A DNA stretch of 64,000 nt from contig UQCR01000020.1 in the NCBI GenBank assembly GCA_900539655.1, forward strand, positions 1 through 64,000, read 5' to 3'. Below the pieces are notes generated by a model. It saw only the letters and a list, made by a program, of their open reading frames with translations. It did no database searches and was not told the DNA's origin. The stretch is from an uncultured Robinsoniella sp. (lineage in GTDB: Bacteria; Bacillota; Clostridia; Lachnospirales; Lachnospiraceae). Positions 55,561-64,000 of this stretch are shown here, piece after piece. The position numbers and the translations under genes were made by a program. Every line of letters starts with the position of its first letter. Position 1 is the first letter of the stretch.

Positions 55561-56488
55561 TCTGATCACCGGATTTTTAGGCGCCGGTAAAACTACATTT
55601 ATTAAATACTATGCCGACTATCTCGTCCGCTTAGGAGAATCCGTGACCATTATTGAAAATGAATTTGGAGCAGCCGGAGTAGACACCGCATTTCTGTCGG
55701 GCAGGGGCTTCAATATTAACCAGCTTACAGGTGGCTGTATCTGCTGTTCCCAGAAAGTCAATTTTCATGATATGCTGCTGGAACTGTCCCATCAAGGCTG
55801 CTCCCATATTATTGTGGAACCCTCTGGCATATATAATATGGACGAATTTTTTGATATTGTGAACAGCCCTGCCGTAAAATCCTGCTGCCAGGTGGGAAGC
55901 ATTCTGACCATTGCTGATCCGCATCCTCTGACTGACCTTTCCGAGGAAGCAATGTATATTATGTATTCCCAGCTATTGAATACCGGAAAAGTAATTTTAA
56001 GTAAAACGGGAAATATAACTCCCGAAGAGATCTTATCTTCTATTGCAGATTTAAATGATCTCATGAAGCATTACAAAAGTGACCGGATATTTGGAACGGA
56101 CGTCTGTATTAAAAACTGGTCTGATTTTACGGATGATGATTTTGAAAGTTTTCGAAACGTCGGCTGTCAGGCCCACTGGCACGAAGAGAAACGCTTTGAC
56201 CACAGCCGCCTCTATTCCAGCACTACCCTTGCCGATTTCTGTCAGAATGAGGCAGACCTCCTTCATGCATTGAAACAGATTATGAGTGGGCGCTGTGGCT
56301 ATATACTCCGCATAAAAGGCTATATTCCCACTCTGGACGGCAATTGTTACGAAGTGAATTGTTCCGCAAACGAATTATTCGTCACTTCCTGCCGTCCCCG
56401 CAATGCATTGCTGAATATAATTGGAAAAGACATCAATCGTAAAAAAATAAAGGAATATTTTGTCGGAACGCCAAAAGTATCATCTTGA
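55547..56488 (+). CDS. CobW/COG0523 family GTPase
   Basis: About 313 residues. Walker A GFLGAGKTT near residue 8, the intact metal motif GCICC near residue 60, EPSGIYN, and a CobW C-terminal domain. ATG 55547 or a TTG four codons earlier could be the start; both lie inside the UroD gene. Tight overlap with a UroD gene whose zinc ligands are intact suggests this GTPase supplies zinc (or cobalt) to it. The other CobW in the window has lost two motif cysteines. Confidence 0.9.
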   Translation: MAVIDLITGFLGAGKTTFIKYYADYLVRLGESVTIIENEFGAAGVDTAFLSGRGFNINQLTGGCICCSQKVNFHDMLLELSHQGCSHIIVEPSGIYNMDEFFDIVNSPAVKSCCQVGSILTIADPHPLTDLSEEAMYIMYSQLLNTGKVILSKTGNITPEEILSSIADLNDLMKHYKSDRIFGTDVCIKNWSDFTDDDFESFRNVGCQAHWHEEKRFDHSRLYSSTTLADFCQNEADLLHALKQIMSGRCGYILRIKGYIPTLDGNCYEVNCSANELFVTSCRPRNALLNIIGKDINRKKIKEYFVGTPKVSS

Positions 56489-56513
56489 CTTTTTCTAAAA
56501 TAAGTTCTATACT

Positions 56514-56553
56514 AATTGCGCACGCAAATGGTTATTTGCGTGCGCAATTTTTA
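56514..56553 (+). terminator. Strong terminator after the CobW gene
   Basis: AATTGCGCACGCAAAT and ATTTGCGTGCGCAATT form a perfect 16-bp stem around GGTT, followed by TTTATC. It separates the HyuA/UroD/CobW group from the MATE gene. Confidence 0.9.
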
Positions 56554-56716
56554 TCATATAACCTATTCGGTTTAAACACGAAATCTCACATCCCGCTAAT
56601 TCCAGCCTTTTGTATGGTATCCAACGGTAAAAGTCCGGGAATACTATGGAGAAATTGTGTAAATCACAGCTGTTCGGAGATATTATGATAAAACAAAAGA
56701 AAAAGGAGGAACGAAA

Positions 56717-58120
56717 ATGAAGCCAGTTTCACAAGAAGCAAATAATCCCCTGGGATATCGTAAAGTATCCAGGCTCTTGACCGGATATGCCATTCCCTGT
56801 ATCATTTCCATGCTGGTTACTGCACTTTATAACATAGTCGATCAGATATTTATCGGGCAGGGTGTGGGCGTTTTAGGAAACGCCGCAACAAACATTGCTT
56901 TTCCATTGTCCACTACCTGCACTGCAATTGCTCTGCTGCTTGGTATCGGCGGCGCCTCTAATTTTTCACTGGAACTGGGTGCCGGCAGGAAGGATGATGC
57001 GGCAAAGTCCGCTGGAAATGCAATCACCATGATGGCAGTATGTGGAATCGCACTTTTTGTGATTGTAACTATCTTCCTGACTCCCATGCTGAAATTCTTT
57101 GGTGCCACGGATGAAGTTCTTCCTTATGCCCAGACCTATACCCGGATTACCTCCATTGGATTTCCATTTCTGATTATCAACACTGCAATCAGTAAACTGA
57201 TCCTGGCGGACGGCAGTCCTAAATATTCCATGACCTCCATGCTGGTTGGCGCCGTTATCAATACCATCCTGGACCCTATCTTTATCTTTGTATTCGATAT
57301 GGGTATGGCAGGCGCAGCTCTTGCAACCATAATCGGACAGATCATTTCCTTTTGCATCAGCGTAAAATATGCATTCCATTTTCATCATATTACACTGACA
57401 CGCAAAAGCTTTCAGCTAAAGTATAAATACTGCAGAAATATTTTTGCCCTTGGAGCCAGCGCCTGTTTTAATCAAATTGCCATGACCGTAACTCAGATTG
57501 TCATGAACAACGTGCTCTCCTATTATGGTGCCCGATCTGTGTATGGAAGCGAAATTCCTCTTGCCTGCGCAGGTATTATCATAAAAGTAAATATGATTTT
57601 TATGGCGCTTGTCATCGGTATCTCTCAGGGAACCCAGCCCATTGTAGGATTCAACTACGGTGCAAAAAAATACGGACGTGTCAAAGAGACTTACAAACTG
57701 GCAGTTTTAAGTGCAACGCTTATTTCTATTCTGGCATTCCTCTGCTTTCAGTTTTTCCCACGGCAGATTATTTCCATCTTTGGAAACGGAAGCGAGACCT
57801 ATTTTAAATTTGCGGAACGGTATTTCAGGATCTTTTTGTTTTTGACTTTTATAAATGGCATACAGCCGGTTACTTCCAATTTCTTCACCTCCATTGGGAA
57901 ATCCGTACTGGGTGTATTCATGTCCCTTACCAGACAGATTATTTTCCTGCTTCCGCTTTTCGTCATCTTCCCTATCTTCCTGGGAATCGACGGCGTAATG
58001 TATGCCGGACCCATAGCAGATGCGGCGGCAGCGGTTGTCTGCATTTACTTCCTGATCCGGGAAATGCGTGAACTTACACGGCTTCAAAAGGGATTGGAAG
58101 AAGCTAAACCAATTGCTTAA
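56717..58120 (+). CDS. MATE family multidrug/metabolite exporter
   Basis: 467 residues with 12 membrane spans in two MatE halves. Recognisable parts are YNIVDQIFIGQGVG at the first helix pair and ISQGTQPIVGFNYGAKK in the second half. Such proteins export drugs or metabolites using Na+ or H+. AAGGAGG lies seven bases before the ATG. It stands alone between two strong terminators, so it is probably regulated independently of the methyltransferase genes. Confidence 0.93.
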   Translation: MKPVSQEANNPLGYRKVSRLLTGYAIPCIISMLVTALYNIVDQIFIGQGVGVLGNAATNIAFPLSTTCTAIALLLGIGGASNFSLELGAGRKDDAAKSAGNAITMMAVCGIALFVIVTIFLTPMLKFFGATDEVLPYAQTYTRITSIGFPFLIINTAISKLILADGSPKYSMTSMLVGAVINTILDPIFIFVFDMGMAGAALATIIGQIISFCISVKYAFHFHHITLTRKSFQLKYKYCRNIFALGASACFNQIAMTVTQIVMNNVLSYYGARSVYGSEIPLACAGIIIKVNMIFMALVIGISQGTQPIVGFNYGAKKYGRVKETYKLAVLSATLISILAFLCFQFFPRQIISIFGNGSETYFKFAERYFRIFLFLTFINGIQPVTSNFFTSIGKSVLGVFMSLTRQIIFLLPLFVIFPIFLGIDGVMYAGPIADAAAAVVCIYFLIREMRELTRLQKGLEEAKPIA

Positions 58121-58166
58121 AATGAATGATTAATGGGGCACTCATTTATCTGCAGTGCCATATTAT

Positions 58167-58206
58167 TATAAGCCCCCGGAGTATCCGATACTCTGGGGGC
58201 TTATAT
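58167..58206. terminator. Terminator between MATE and DUF2284 genes
   Basis: AAGCCCCCGGAGTAT pairs with ATACTCTGGGGGCTT (one G-U or mismatch) around a small loop. Convergent genes lie on both sides, so it may work in both directions. Confidence 0.75.
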
Positions 58207-58242
58207 AATCTCCTGATTCATCTTCTCAGGCATTTTCCTGAT

Positions 58243-58779
58243 TTAAAAAAATATATTACTGAAATAAGTCACTGTATTTGCGCCGTTTATGTAATGGATC
58301 CCTGCCGCAGAGGCTTCTTTATTCACATAGATTCCAAAGCTTTCCACTGAGGGAAACATCTGATCCGGGAATCGGCACGGTGCATCCGGGTAGGTACAGG
58401 ATTTGCAATTCTGGCACCCTTCCGATGACAGCATCAGGATATCATCCCTGTCTTCCAGGAAGATTTCCCTTACTTTTTTACTCACCTCTTCATGCCTTTT
58501 TTTCGCATCCATCATACCATCCCAGTCAAAGGAATCTTCCAGATTAGAAACCGTAGAAAAAACTACCACGTTTTTGTATTTCATAGCCCGTTCCCTGCAT
58601 TCCTCCACAGTCCCCACCCCCGGAGGACATGCCCAGGTCTTCCCATACTGCCCGCACTGGTTGACTGCGCACATTTCTCTCACTTCATCGGAAAATACAA
58701 TCTTCTCCACAGGTACCACCGCTGCCTCGTGTACCCCCGCTTCCTTGCATTTGCTTAATACCTCTTCCAGATCTCTCAT
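58243..58779 (-). CDS. DUF2284 Cys-rich metal-binding protein
   Basis: 178 residues. DUF2284 pattern: CAVNQCGQYGKTWACPPGVG near residues 37-56 and CQNCKSCTYPDAPCRFP near 125-141, with ten or so cysteines, probably binding iron-sulfur clusters. Function in the family is unknown. It ends the leftward operon after two UroD-family genes; members are often found beside corrinoid and methyl-transfer genes, which suggests a redox role. Confidence 0.88.
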   Translation of the reverse strand: MRDLEEVLSKCKEAGVHEAAVVPVEKIVFSDEVREMCAVNQCGQYGKTWACPPGVGTVEECRERAMKYKNVVVFSTVSNLEDSFDWDGMMDAKKRHEEVSKKVREIFLEDRDDILMLSSEGCQNCKSCTYPDAPCRFPDQMFPSVESFGIYVNKEASAAGIHYINGANTVTYFSNIFF

Positions 58780-58913
58780 GTAAAATCCCCCATTGTCATC
58801 GTCTGTTTTACAGACTCATTATCCGGGAAAACAGTTATTTGTGTTTCCCGCTCTGTTATTCTTATTGTATCAAAGCAGCGCATAAAAGCAAGGGAATTTT
58901 TATGTTTTCTCCA

Positions 58914-59984
58914 TTAAAATACTTTTTTGCCTCTGTATTCCCCGGCTGTCTTTATCAGATAATCCGCTTCCTCAGGAGTACTGCAGTTCATGCGGTATAA
59001 TACACCCTCCGGCCTTAACTGCTCCAACAGTACCGGCAGATCTTCCTTAACAATATCGATGTGGATCATCTTCCCCGCATCCTGTATCTTTTTCAGCGTT
59101 TCAATCCAGTAAGCCGCCGTGGGCTGTCCAGCTCCGTATACCCATTGAATGCCATCCAGCCCCTCCAGCTCCAGCAGGCTGTCCAGCTGCCGTAATGCGC
59201 CGGGTCCATCCAGGTGGAAAATAGTATGTTTCAGGAACCCGATTTCTTCTTTTAACTCAGGAATCACGAATTGCTGATACATTTCTTCAGAAATCATTCC
59301 TCCAAAATCACAGGATGTCACATACCAGCCCTGCTGATGGTAAATTCCCATCCAGTTGGAATTCCCCTGCTGCTTTTCCTGCAGAATATCATTCAGCCTG
59401 TTATATACCTCCTTAAACCGCATACACATTTCAAAATTCAATTTCTGTACCAGCTCCGGCTCTTCAAATATGTCAAAGCACAATTCCTGTGGTCCCCGTA
59501 ATGATACCAGCCCATCCAATCCCGGATGGATATCTGTGATTCCAACCAGATAATCTCCACGGCTGTCATCCAGCATCGCTTTCGTCAGTTCCACAGTCTT
59601 ACGAAACCAGATATTGTCTTCCTTTATGCAGCTTACATCAATGTCCTCCAGTTTTTCAACATGGCTGGATGCCCAGCTGGTATCTTCCCCAAAAGTAATG
59701 CCGCATCCAAAATATGCGCCAAATACGTCAGGTCCCAGGTTTGGACATACCAATGGATATGCTTCTCCTGCAAAATATAAGGATTCCTGAAGTGCCCGCT
59801 CTCTTCTTACCACATATTCAGTATCCATCCACTGATCATACAGATTTTCTCTTTTTTCTGAAAATACAGATCGGTAATCATACTGCGGCACCCGTATGTC
59901 CATTAGCGGCCTGTCATGATTTTCCTTTGCCCAATAGGCATCATAGCGTTTTTTGATCTGATCAAAGTTATCAATGTGAATCAT
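58914..59984 (-). CDS. UroD-family protein, divergent subgroup (HxD type)
   Basis: 356 residues of UroD-like barrel. The zinc HxC is replaced by His257 and Asp259 in FHLDGPGAL; Cys334 (MNCSTPEEA) takes the C-terminal position. This pattern marks a subgroup related to, but distinct from, MtaA; whether it binds metal or corrinoid is unknown. The start is GGGG-preceded ATG. Gap to the next UroD gene is 27 bases, so the pair is cotranscribed and may form a hetero-complex. Confidence 0.85.
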   Translation of the reverse strand: MIHIDNFDQIKKRYDAYWAKENHDRPLMDIRVPQYDYRSVFSEKRENLYDQWMDTEYVVRRERALQESLYFAGEAYPLVCPNLGPDVFGAYFGCGITFGEDTSWASSHVEKLEDIDVSCIKEDNIWFRKTVELTKAMLDDSRGDYLVGITDIHPGLDGLVSLRGPQELCFDIFEEPELVQKLNFEMCMRFKEVYNRLNDILQEKQQGNSNWMGIYHQQGWYVTSCDFGGMISEEMYQQFVIPELKEEIGFLKHTIFHLDGPGALRQLDSLLELEGLDGIQWVYGAGQPTAAYWIETLKKIQDAGKMIHIDIVKEDLPVLLEQLRPEGVLYRMNCSTPEEADYLIKTAGEYRGKKVF

Positions 59985-60011
59985 TTTAAGCCCCCTTTTA
60001 TCATATCTCCC

Positions 60012-61085
60012 CTAATAACCCCCATATTCTTCCACTGCTTCGAAGAAAGCAATCAGATTCTCCCAGCTCACTTCCGGCTCCACCATATGATTGGGTCCAA
60101 TGAGATATCCACCGTCTTTTCCAAGGATTTCAATACAACGTTTTACCTCTTTCTTCACCTGTTCGGGCGTACCAAAAGAAAGGTTGGTCTGGGCGCTAAC
60201 CCCTCCCCAAAACGCCAGCTTATCTCCATAGGTATCCTTTATTTTCTGCAAATCCATGCATTCAGGCTGGATCGGATTTAAAATGTTAACCCCTATCTCG
60301 ATTAATTCCGGAATAATCTGACACGGATTACCGCAGGAGTGGTAAAAGACCGGTATATCAGGTGTTATCTCCCTGGCTCTTGTAATAATCCGTGCCAGTC
60401 TGGGCTTAAGGAATTCCCGCCAGGTATCCACTCCAATCAGCATGCCTGTCTGCATTCCCACATCATCCCCCAGCATAAGTACATCTATTCCGGCCTTTAG
60501 CATAAGTACTACCTGTTCCATACGCATCCGGGTGATGCGCTCCATTAATATCGTAATCGCCTCCGGCTCTGTTAACATGTCCATCATAGTTTCTTCAAAT
60601 CCCCGGATAGCCCAGGTTTTTTCAAAAATTGTCTGGGTCAGGCTTCCGCACACTGCAAGCCCTTTTTCATGGCACTTATCCACATAAGACTTAAAATGTG
60701 CACTTCTCTTTGGTTCTAAAAAATCCGGCAACGGAAATTCTTCTGCCTGCCGCTCTGTCATGCCTGCCTTAAAAGGGGAGATAATATGTTCAAAATGTAA
60801 ATTCGTATCCTTGGATTTTCCGCTTCCCACGCCCCATTCATTGACAGAAAATCCTGGTTCCTGGTCTCTGCCCGCATAATATTCTGTGAAATCCCTTTTT
60901 ACTTCGGTTGGTGCAAAATCCAAAAACCGGATATCCAAGCCAAAGTATTCAAAATAATCATCACATCCCGTTCTTTTACGGAATTCTGCTTCCAGCGCCG
61001 GACACAATCCCCAGCTTAAATCCTTTGGTATTTTATCCGGAACCTTTCTGTTCACTACCGCCAATACCCGCTCTCTTCCATTCAT
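60012..61085 (-). CDS. UroD-family methyltransferase-like protein (HxC, His third ligand)
   Basis: 357 residues. His249 and Cys251 in FYHSCGN keep the first two zinc ligands; at the C-terminus the Cys is replaced by GPNH (Asn332-His333). Barrel segments such as GDDVGMQTGMLIG and WGGVSAQTNLSFGTPE are typical of corrinoid-linked UroD proteins. AGGAGG lies eight bases before the ATG. It follows the ABC permease genes, so its substrate may be the compound imported by that transporter. Confidence 0.87.
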   Translation of the reverse strand: MNGRERVLAVVNRKVPDKIPKDLSWGLCPALEAEFRKRTGCDDYFEYFGLDIRFLDFAPTEVKRDFTEYYAGRDQEPGFSVNEWGVGSGKSKDTNLHFEHIISPFKAGMTERQAEEFPLPDFLEPKRSAHFKSYVDKCHEKGLAVCGSLTQTIFEKTWAIRGFEETMMDMLTEPEAITILMERITRMRMEQVVLMLKAGIDVLMLGDDVGMQTGMLIGVDTWREFLKPRLARIITRAREITPDIPVFYHSCGNPCQIIPELIEIGVNILNPIQPECMDLQKIKDTYGDKLAFWGGVSAQTNLSFGTPEQVKKEVKRCIEILGKDGGYLIGPNHMVEPEVSWENLIAFFEAVEEYGGY

Positions 61086-61179
61086 GATACCATCCTCCTG
61101 ACTTTTATCTCATTTAATTACTGCCTTTGCTTTTGCTGCCTTTACTACCTTTACCGGGCATTTACCGCTCACACTCCCG

Positions 61180-62013
61180 CTATTGCTTTACACTGCCCGC
61201 AGTCAGACCGTCTATAATATTTTTTTCAAACAATATAACAAATAATACAATAGGGATCATCATAATAGTTGCCAGTGCACTGATTTTCTCCCATGGTACG
61301 TTATACTGGTTTATTCTTGGGATCAATGTCAGACCCACACTCAGCGGTGTGGCTTTCCTGTTGGTAAAAACCAGCGGTATCATAAACTCATTCATGGTAT
61401 TAATAAAGTTAATAATTGCCATGGTGGCAATTGCCGGCTTCATAAGTGGAAACAGCACCTTGAATATCTTGGTGCAGACGTTTGCTCCGTCAACTGCAGC
61501 CGCTTCTTCTAACGAATAGGGTATCTGCTGTATGAAGGTCACAAAAGACATCGTGGTAAATGGTATAAACCCGCTGACATATAATAGGATCAGACCCAGG
61601 TGGGTATCGTGGAGATGCAGAGTCTTATATGTCTGAAACATGGGAATTAAGGTCATAATAACCGGCAGCATTGCAGAAAAAACCAACATTGAATAGGCCG
61701 CGCCTGATCCCCGGAATGTAAATCTGGCAAAGGAATACGCAGCCAGTATGCTGATTATAATTGTTGCGATAATGGCAAATACGGCTACAATCAATGTATT
61801 GAACGCTAACCCACTGACATCCACCTCTTTAAACAGCGTAAAATAGTTCTGAAGTGTAGGATTCTCAGGAAAATAGGTGACCGGCGTCGTGAACAGCAAT
61901 TCTTTTTCCGTAATGGAAGATGTAAATATCCAGAATACCGGAAATAAGATGATCAGAGCCAGTATAATAGTTGTAATCCAGATAAAAATCCGATAACCTT
62001 TCGACTTTTTCAT
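61180..62013 (-). CDS. CUT1-type ABC transporter permease (MalG-like)
   Basis: 277 residues, six membrane spans, EAA loop LEEAAAVDGANVCTKIF. Partner of the permease encoded just before it. The operon continues into two UroD-family genes rather than glycosidases. Confidence 0.92.
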   Translation of the reverse strand: MKKSKGYRIFIWITTIILALIILFPVFWIFTSSITEKELLFTTPVTYFPENPTLQNYFTLFKEVDVSGLAFNTLIVAVFAIIATIIISILAAYSFARFTFRGSGAAYSMLVFSAMLPVIMTLIPMFQTYKTLHLHDTHLGLILLYVSGFIPFTTMSFVTFIQQIPYSLEEAAAVDGANVCTKIFKVLFPLMKPAIATMAIINFINTMNEFMIPLVFTNRKATPLSVGLTLIPRINQYNVPWEKISALATIMMIPIVLFVILFEKNIIDGLTAGSVKQ

Positions 62014-62024
62014 TTTCCCACCCC

Positions 62025-62912
62025 CTAGTAGTCAATCTTTTTCTGCAGACGCATACCGCCGCCTGCAACAATTACCATGATCAGGAACAACATCATTGAT
62101 ATGGCTGATGCATATCCATAGTTCAGGTTTTTAAAGGCTTCTGTCGTTATCTTGTAACTAATTAAAGAGGTCTTAGCCCCCGGTCCTCCCTGGGTCATGG
62201 CATAAACCAGATCAAAGCTTGTCAGCCGCCAAAGAGTAAAAAATAATCCCATGGTAATCAGAACCCGTTTAATATGCGGCATGGTAATCGCAAAAAAACG
62301 CTTAACGGCACCTGCACCATCCATGGCTGCAGATTCATACAATTCCAGTGAAACACTTTGTAATGCCGCCAAGACCATAATCGCAAAGAACGGCACATTT
62401 TTCCAGACATCTACGATGATAACTGCCGCCTGGGCACCTGCAGGATTTACCAGCCATGCAAAATTAAAATTAGATTGGCTGAGCCTTGAGAACAGGTCAT
62501 TTACAAATCCATAAGTATCGTTAAACGCCCATTGTGCTGCTATACCAATGACGATCGTAGGCATCGCCCATGGTATCAGAACTATGGAACGCAAAAATTT
62601 TTTCCCTTTGAATTTTACGTTTAAAACTAAAGCCAGCATTATGCCTAAAGTCATGATTAATATAACGGAAATGATAGTAAAGATCAGCGTAAAGCGAATA
62701 GATTCCTGCACACCAGGATCCTTCAACAGCTTTACATAATTTTGAAATCCTACAAATTTCTTTGTCTGTGTGATCATTTTATAATTTAAAAGACTGTACC
62801 ACGCTGTCGTAATCATCGGATAAATAATGGTGGCGCCCCTTACGAGCAGCGCCGGCAGTACCAGTGCCCAGGCTACCAGCACTCTCTTTTTTCCCATTGA
62901 CATTTTTTTCAT
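62025..62912 (-). CDS. CUT1-type ABC transporter permease (MalF-like)
   Basis: 295 residues, six membrane spans, EAA loop ELYESAAMDGAGAVKRFF. It follows the solute-binding protein gene after about 125 bases with a hairpin, and precedes the MalG-like gene by 11 bases. No ATPase gene is present. Confidence 0.92.
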   Translation of the reverse strand: MKKMSMGKKRVLVAWALVLPALLVRGATIIYPMITTAWYSLLNYKMITQTKKFVGFQNYVKLLKDPGVQESIRFTLIFTIISVILIMTLGIMLALVLNVKFKGKKFLRSIVLIPWAMPTIVIGIAAQWAFNDTYGFVNDLFSRLSQSNFNFAWLVNPAGAQAAVIIVDVWKNVPFFAIMVLAALQSVSLELYESAAMDGAGAVKRFFAITMPHIKRVLITMGLFFTLWRLTSFDLVYAMTQGGPGAKTSLISYKITTEAFKNLNYGYASAISMMLFLIMVIVAGGGMRLQKKIDY

Positions 62913-62956
62913 CCCGCAACCTTCCCCTCTTTTTCTATCTGCCTGCCGCAGATGCT

Positions 62957-62984
62957 AAGAGGGAACCCCGCGGTGTTCCCCCTT
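62957..62984 (-). terminator. Attenuating hairpin between binding protein and permease genes
   Basis: AAGGGGGAAC pairs with GTTCCCTCTT around a short GC-rich loop, without a full T run. Likely sets binding protein above permease expression. Confidence 0.55.
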
Positions 62985-63037
62985 TTATTCTTACGGCCTG
63001 TAAAATACTGTAACGGACTGATAAAGTGCAGTTACTT

Positions 63038-64000
63038 TTATTCTTCAACCAGAGCCTGAATCTCTGCAGTAGCTTTTTCTACACATTCGTCCAAAGACAT
63101 TTGATTGGTCAGATAGGACTGTGCATAGGTCTCCGCAACCTCCATAAGCTCATTTACCGTTGCCGGCATCGGTCTTGGAACTAACGAACCTGCTGCCGAA
63201 TATTCTTCCAGCGCCTGGCCTGCCCGGTTTACTTCCTTAGCCTCCGGTTTTGCCATTACCTTAGCATGAGAAGAACCTTCCATCTGAAGATTGCACATCT
63301 GTCCTTCTTCGCTGGCCCATACCTTAAGCACTTCTTTTGCTGCATCCACTTTTTTAGAATTCTTATTAATTGCCATATGCCAACCTGCTACGATAGTATG
63401 GTTTGTTTTAAATACCGGCATGGGTTCAATCTGTATGTTATCCCCCCATTTATCTCCACAGACATCTGCCAGGTAAGCCCACTGGAACACCATTCCGTAT
63501 TTGTTGTCGATAATCTTCTGGTTCATGGCATCATAGCTGTCACCAAGTGCTGCTTCCGATACCACTTTATCTTTATAAAGCATATCATACATAAACTGCA
63601 GTGCTTCTTTTGACTCCGGTTTTGTCCAATCATATATATCACCCTCAAAACAATACATCCACCGGATTAAATCATTATATAACTGTCCTCCCTTTGACCA
63701 GGCTGCGCCATATCCATAAGCCTCCTCATTCGTCATAGCCTTTGCCGCTTCCAGAAATTCATCTGTATTCGTGGGAATCTTTGCGCCCGCCTTGTCAAAT
63801 ACCTCTTTGTTAATAAACAGATACATGGCATTCAATTCCTGGGGCAGCAAATAATAATTTCCATCTGCACTCTTGCAGATCCGTTCCAGAACATCTGCCG
63901 GATAATTTTCTTTTTCAGCCTCAATAATTTCATTAATGGGTTCCAGATAGCCTGCTGTACTGTATGTAACGCCTAATAACTCGTCCACATGCACAATATC
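63038..64000 (-). CDS. ABC transporter solute-binding protein, partial
   Basis: The C-terminal 320 or so residues of a class I solute-binding protein; the frame is open to the window edge, reading DIVHVDELLGVTY, so the GTG near the edge is a valine inside the protein and the signal peptide lies outside. Motifs such as YLLPQELNAMYLFINKEVF and KYGMVFQWAY (where sugar-binding proteins have the GxxAM helix) support the family. It should deliver the substrate of the two UroD-family proteins' operon. What it binds cannot be read. Confidence 0.9.
   Translation of the reverse strand, partial: DIVHVDELLGVTYSTAGYLEPINEIIEAEKENYPADVLERICKSADGNYYLLPQELNAMYLFINKEVFDKAGAKIPTNTDEFLEAAKAMTNEEAYGYGAAWSKGGQLYNDLIRWMYCFEGDIYDWTKPESKEALQFMYDMLYKDKVVSEAALGDSYDAMNQKIIDNKYGMVFQWAYLADVCGDKWGDNIQIEPMPVFKTNHTIVAGWHMAINKNSKKVDAAKEVLKVWASEEGQMCNLQMEGSSHAKVMAKPEAKEVNRAGQALEEYSAAGSLVPRPMPATVNELMEVAETYAQSYLTNQMSLDECVEKATAEIQALVEE

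Noticed and set aside
54523..61085. Annotation of the UroD-family genes as heme biosynthesis hemE
   Set aside because: The porphyrinogen-binding N-terminal Arg motifs are missing, there are four diverged copies, and neighbours are corrinoid, metal-chaperone and transport genes.
1..64000. tRNA, rRNA, prophage or integrated plasmid signatures
   Set aside because: No tRNA-like cloverleaf with a T-arm consensus, no rRNA segment, integrase, capsid or replication gene was seen.

Overview
The window reads as a chromosomal segment of a low-to-moderate GC Gram-positive anaerobe, most likely a Lachnospiraceae-type Clostridium relative. The basis is strong AGGAGG ribosome binding sites, a DUF4364 protein, PocR-AraC and YesM/YesN regulators, CUT1 sugar ABC transporters without their own ATPase, GH65 phosphorylase, and several corrinoid-methyltransferase genes typical of gut or acetogenic Clostridia. 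No rRNA, tRNA, CRISPR array, prophage or transposase was seen.

Layout. 0.1-1.6 kb: radical SAM (TIGR01212) and DUF4364 genes. 1.6-11.75 kb: two convergent two-component/ABC-permease modules arranged as near mirror images. 12-15.8 kb: a small Cys-rich membrane protein, an IMP dehydrogenase of the Tritrichomonas-like type, and a cation/proton antiporter. 16-21.4 kb: guanine deaminase, a PAS-GGDEF-EAL protein, RarA and a polysaccharide deacetylase. 21.4-25.9 kb: a corrinoid protein and a fused corrinoid-reactivating ATPase, divergent from a PocR-AraC regulator. 26-44.4 kb: a carbohydrate locus read mostly leftward (solute-binding lipoprotein, two permeases, GH65 phosphorylase, HAD hydrolase, two very large secreted multidomain proteins, a small membrane-anchored protein), with a divergent YesM/YesN pair. 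44.4-47.2 kb: an ECF sigma factor with two overlapping membrane-protein genes, and an AIM24-family protein.

47.4-64 kb is dominated by methyltransferase-type genes. A leftward group encodes a DUF5714 protein, a small lipoyl-domain protein, a CobW GTPase, a lipoate-protein ligase and a UroD-family protein fused to a thioredoxin-like domain. Divergent from it are a hydantoinase-type ATPase, a second UroD-family protein and a second CobW GTPase. After a MATE exporter comes a leftward operon of a CUT1 ABC importer, two more UroD-family proteins and a DUF2284 Cys-rich protein; its solute-binding protein runs off the right edge.

How it may fit together (inference): the UroD-family proteins resemble MtaA/MtbA/CmuA-type zinc methyltransferases, the corrinoid protein at 24 kb could be a methyl carrier, and the RACo-like fusion would rescue oxidised Co(II) corrinoid. 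The lipoyl-domain protein, its adjacent ligase and the thioredoxin-fused UroD protein suggest that a protein-bound dihydrolipoyl thiol takes part in methyl or thiol chemistry. This is the best candidate in the window for an undescribed system. A second unexplained layer is a family of short inverted-repeat elements at 39-52 kb with compensatory base changes between copies.
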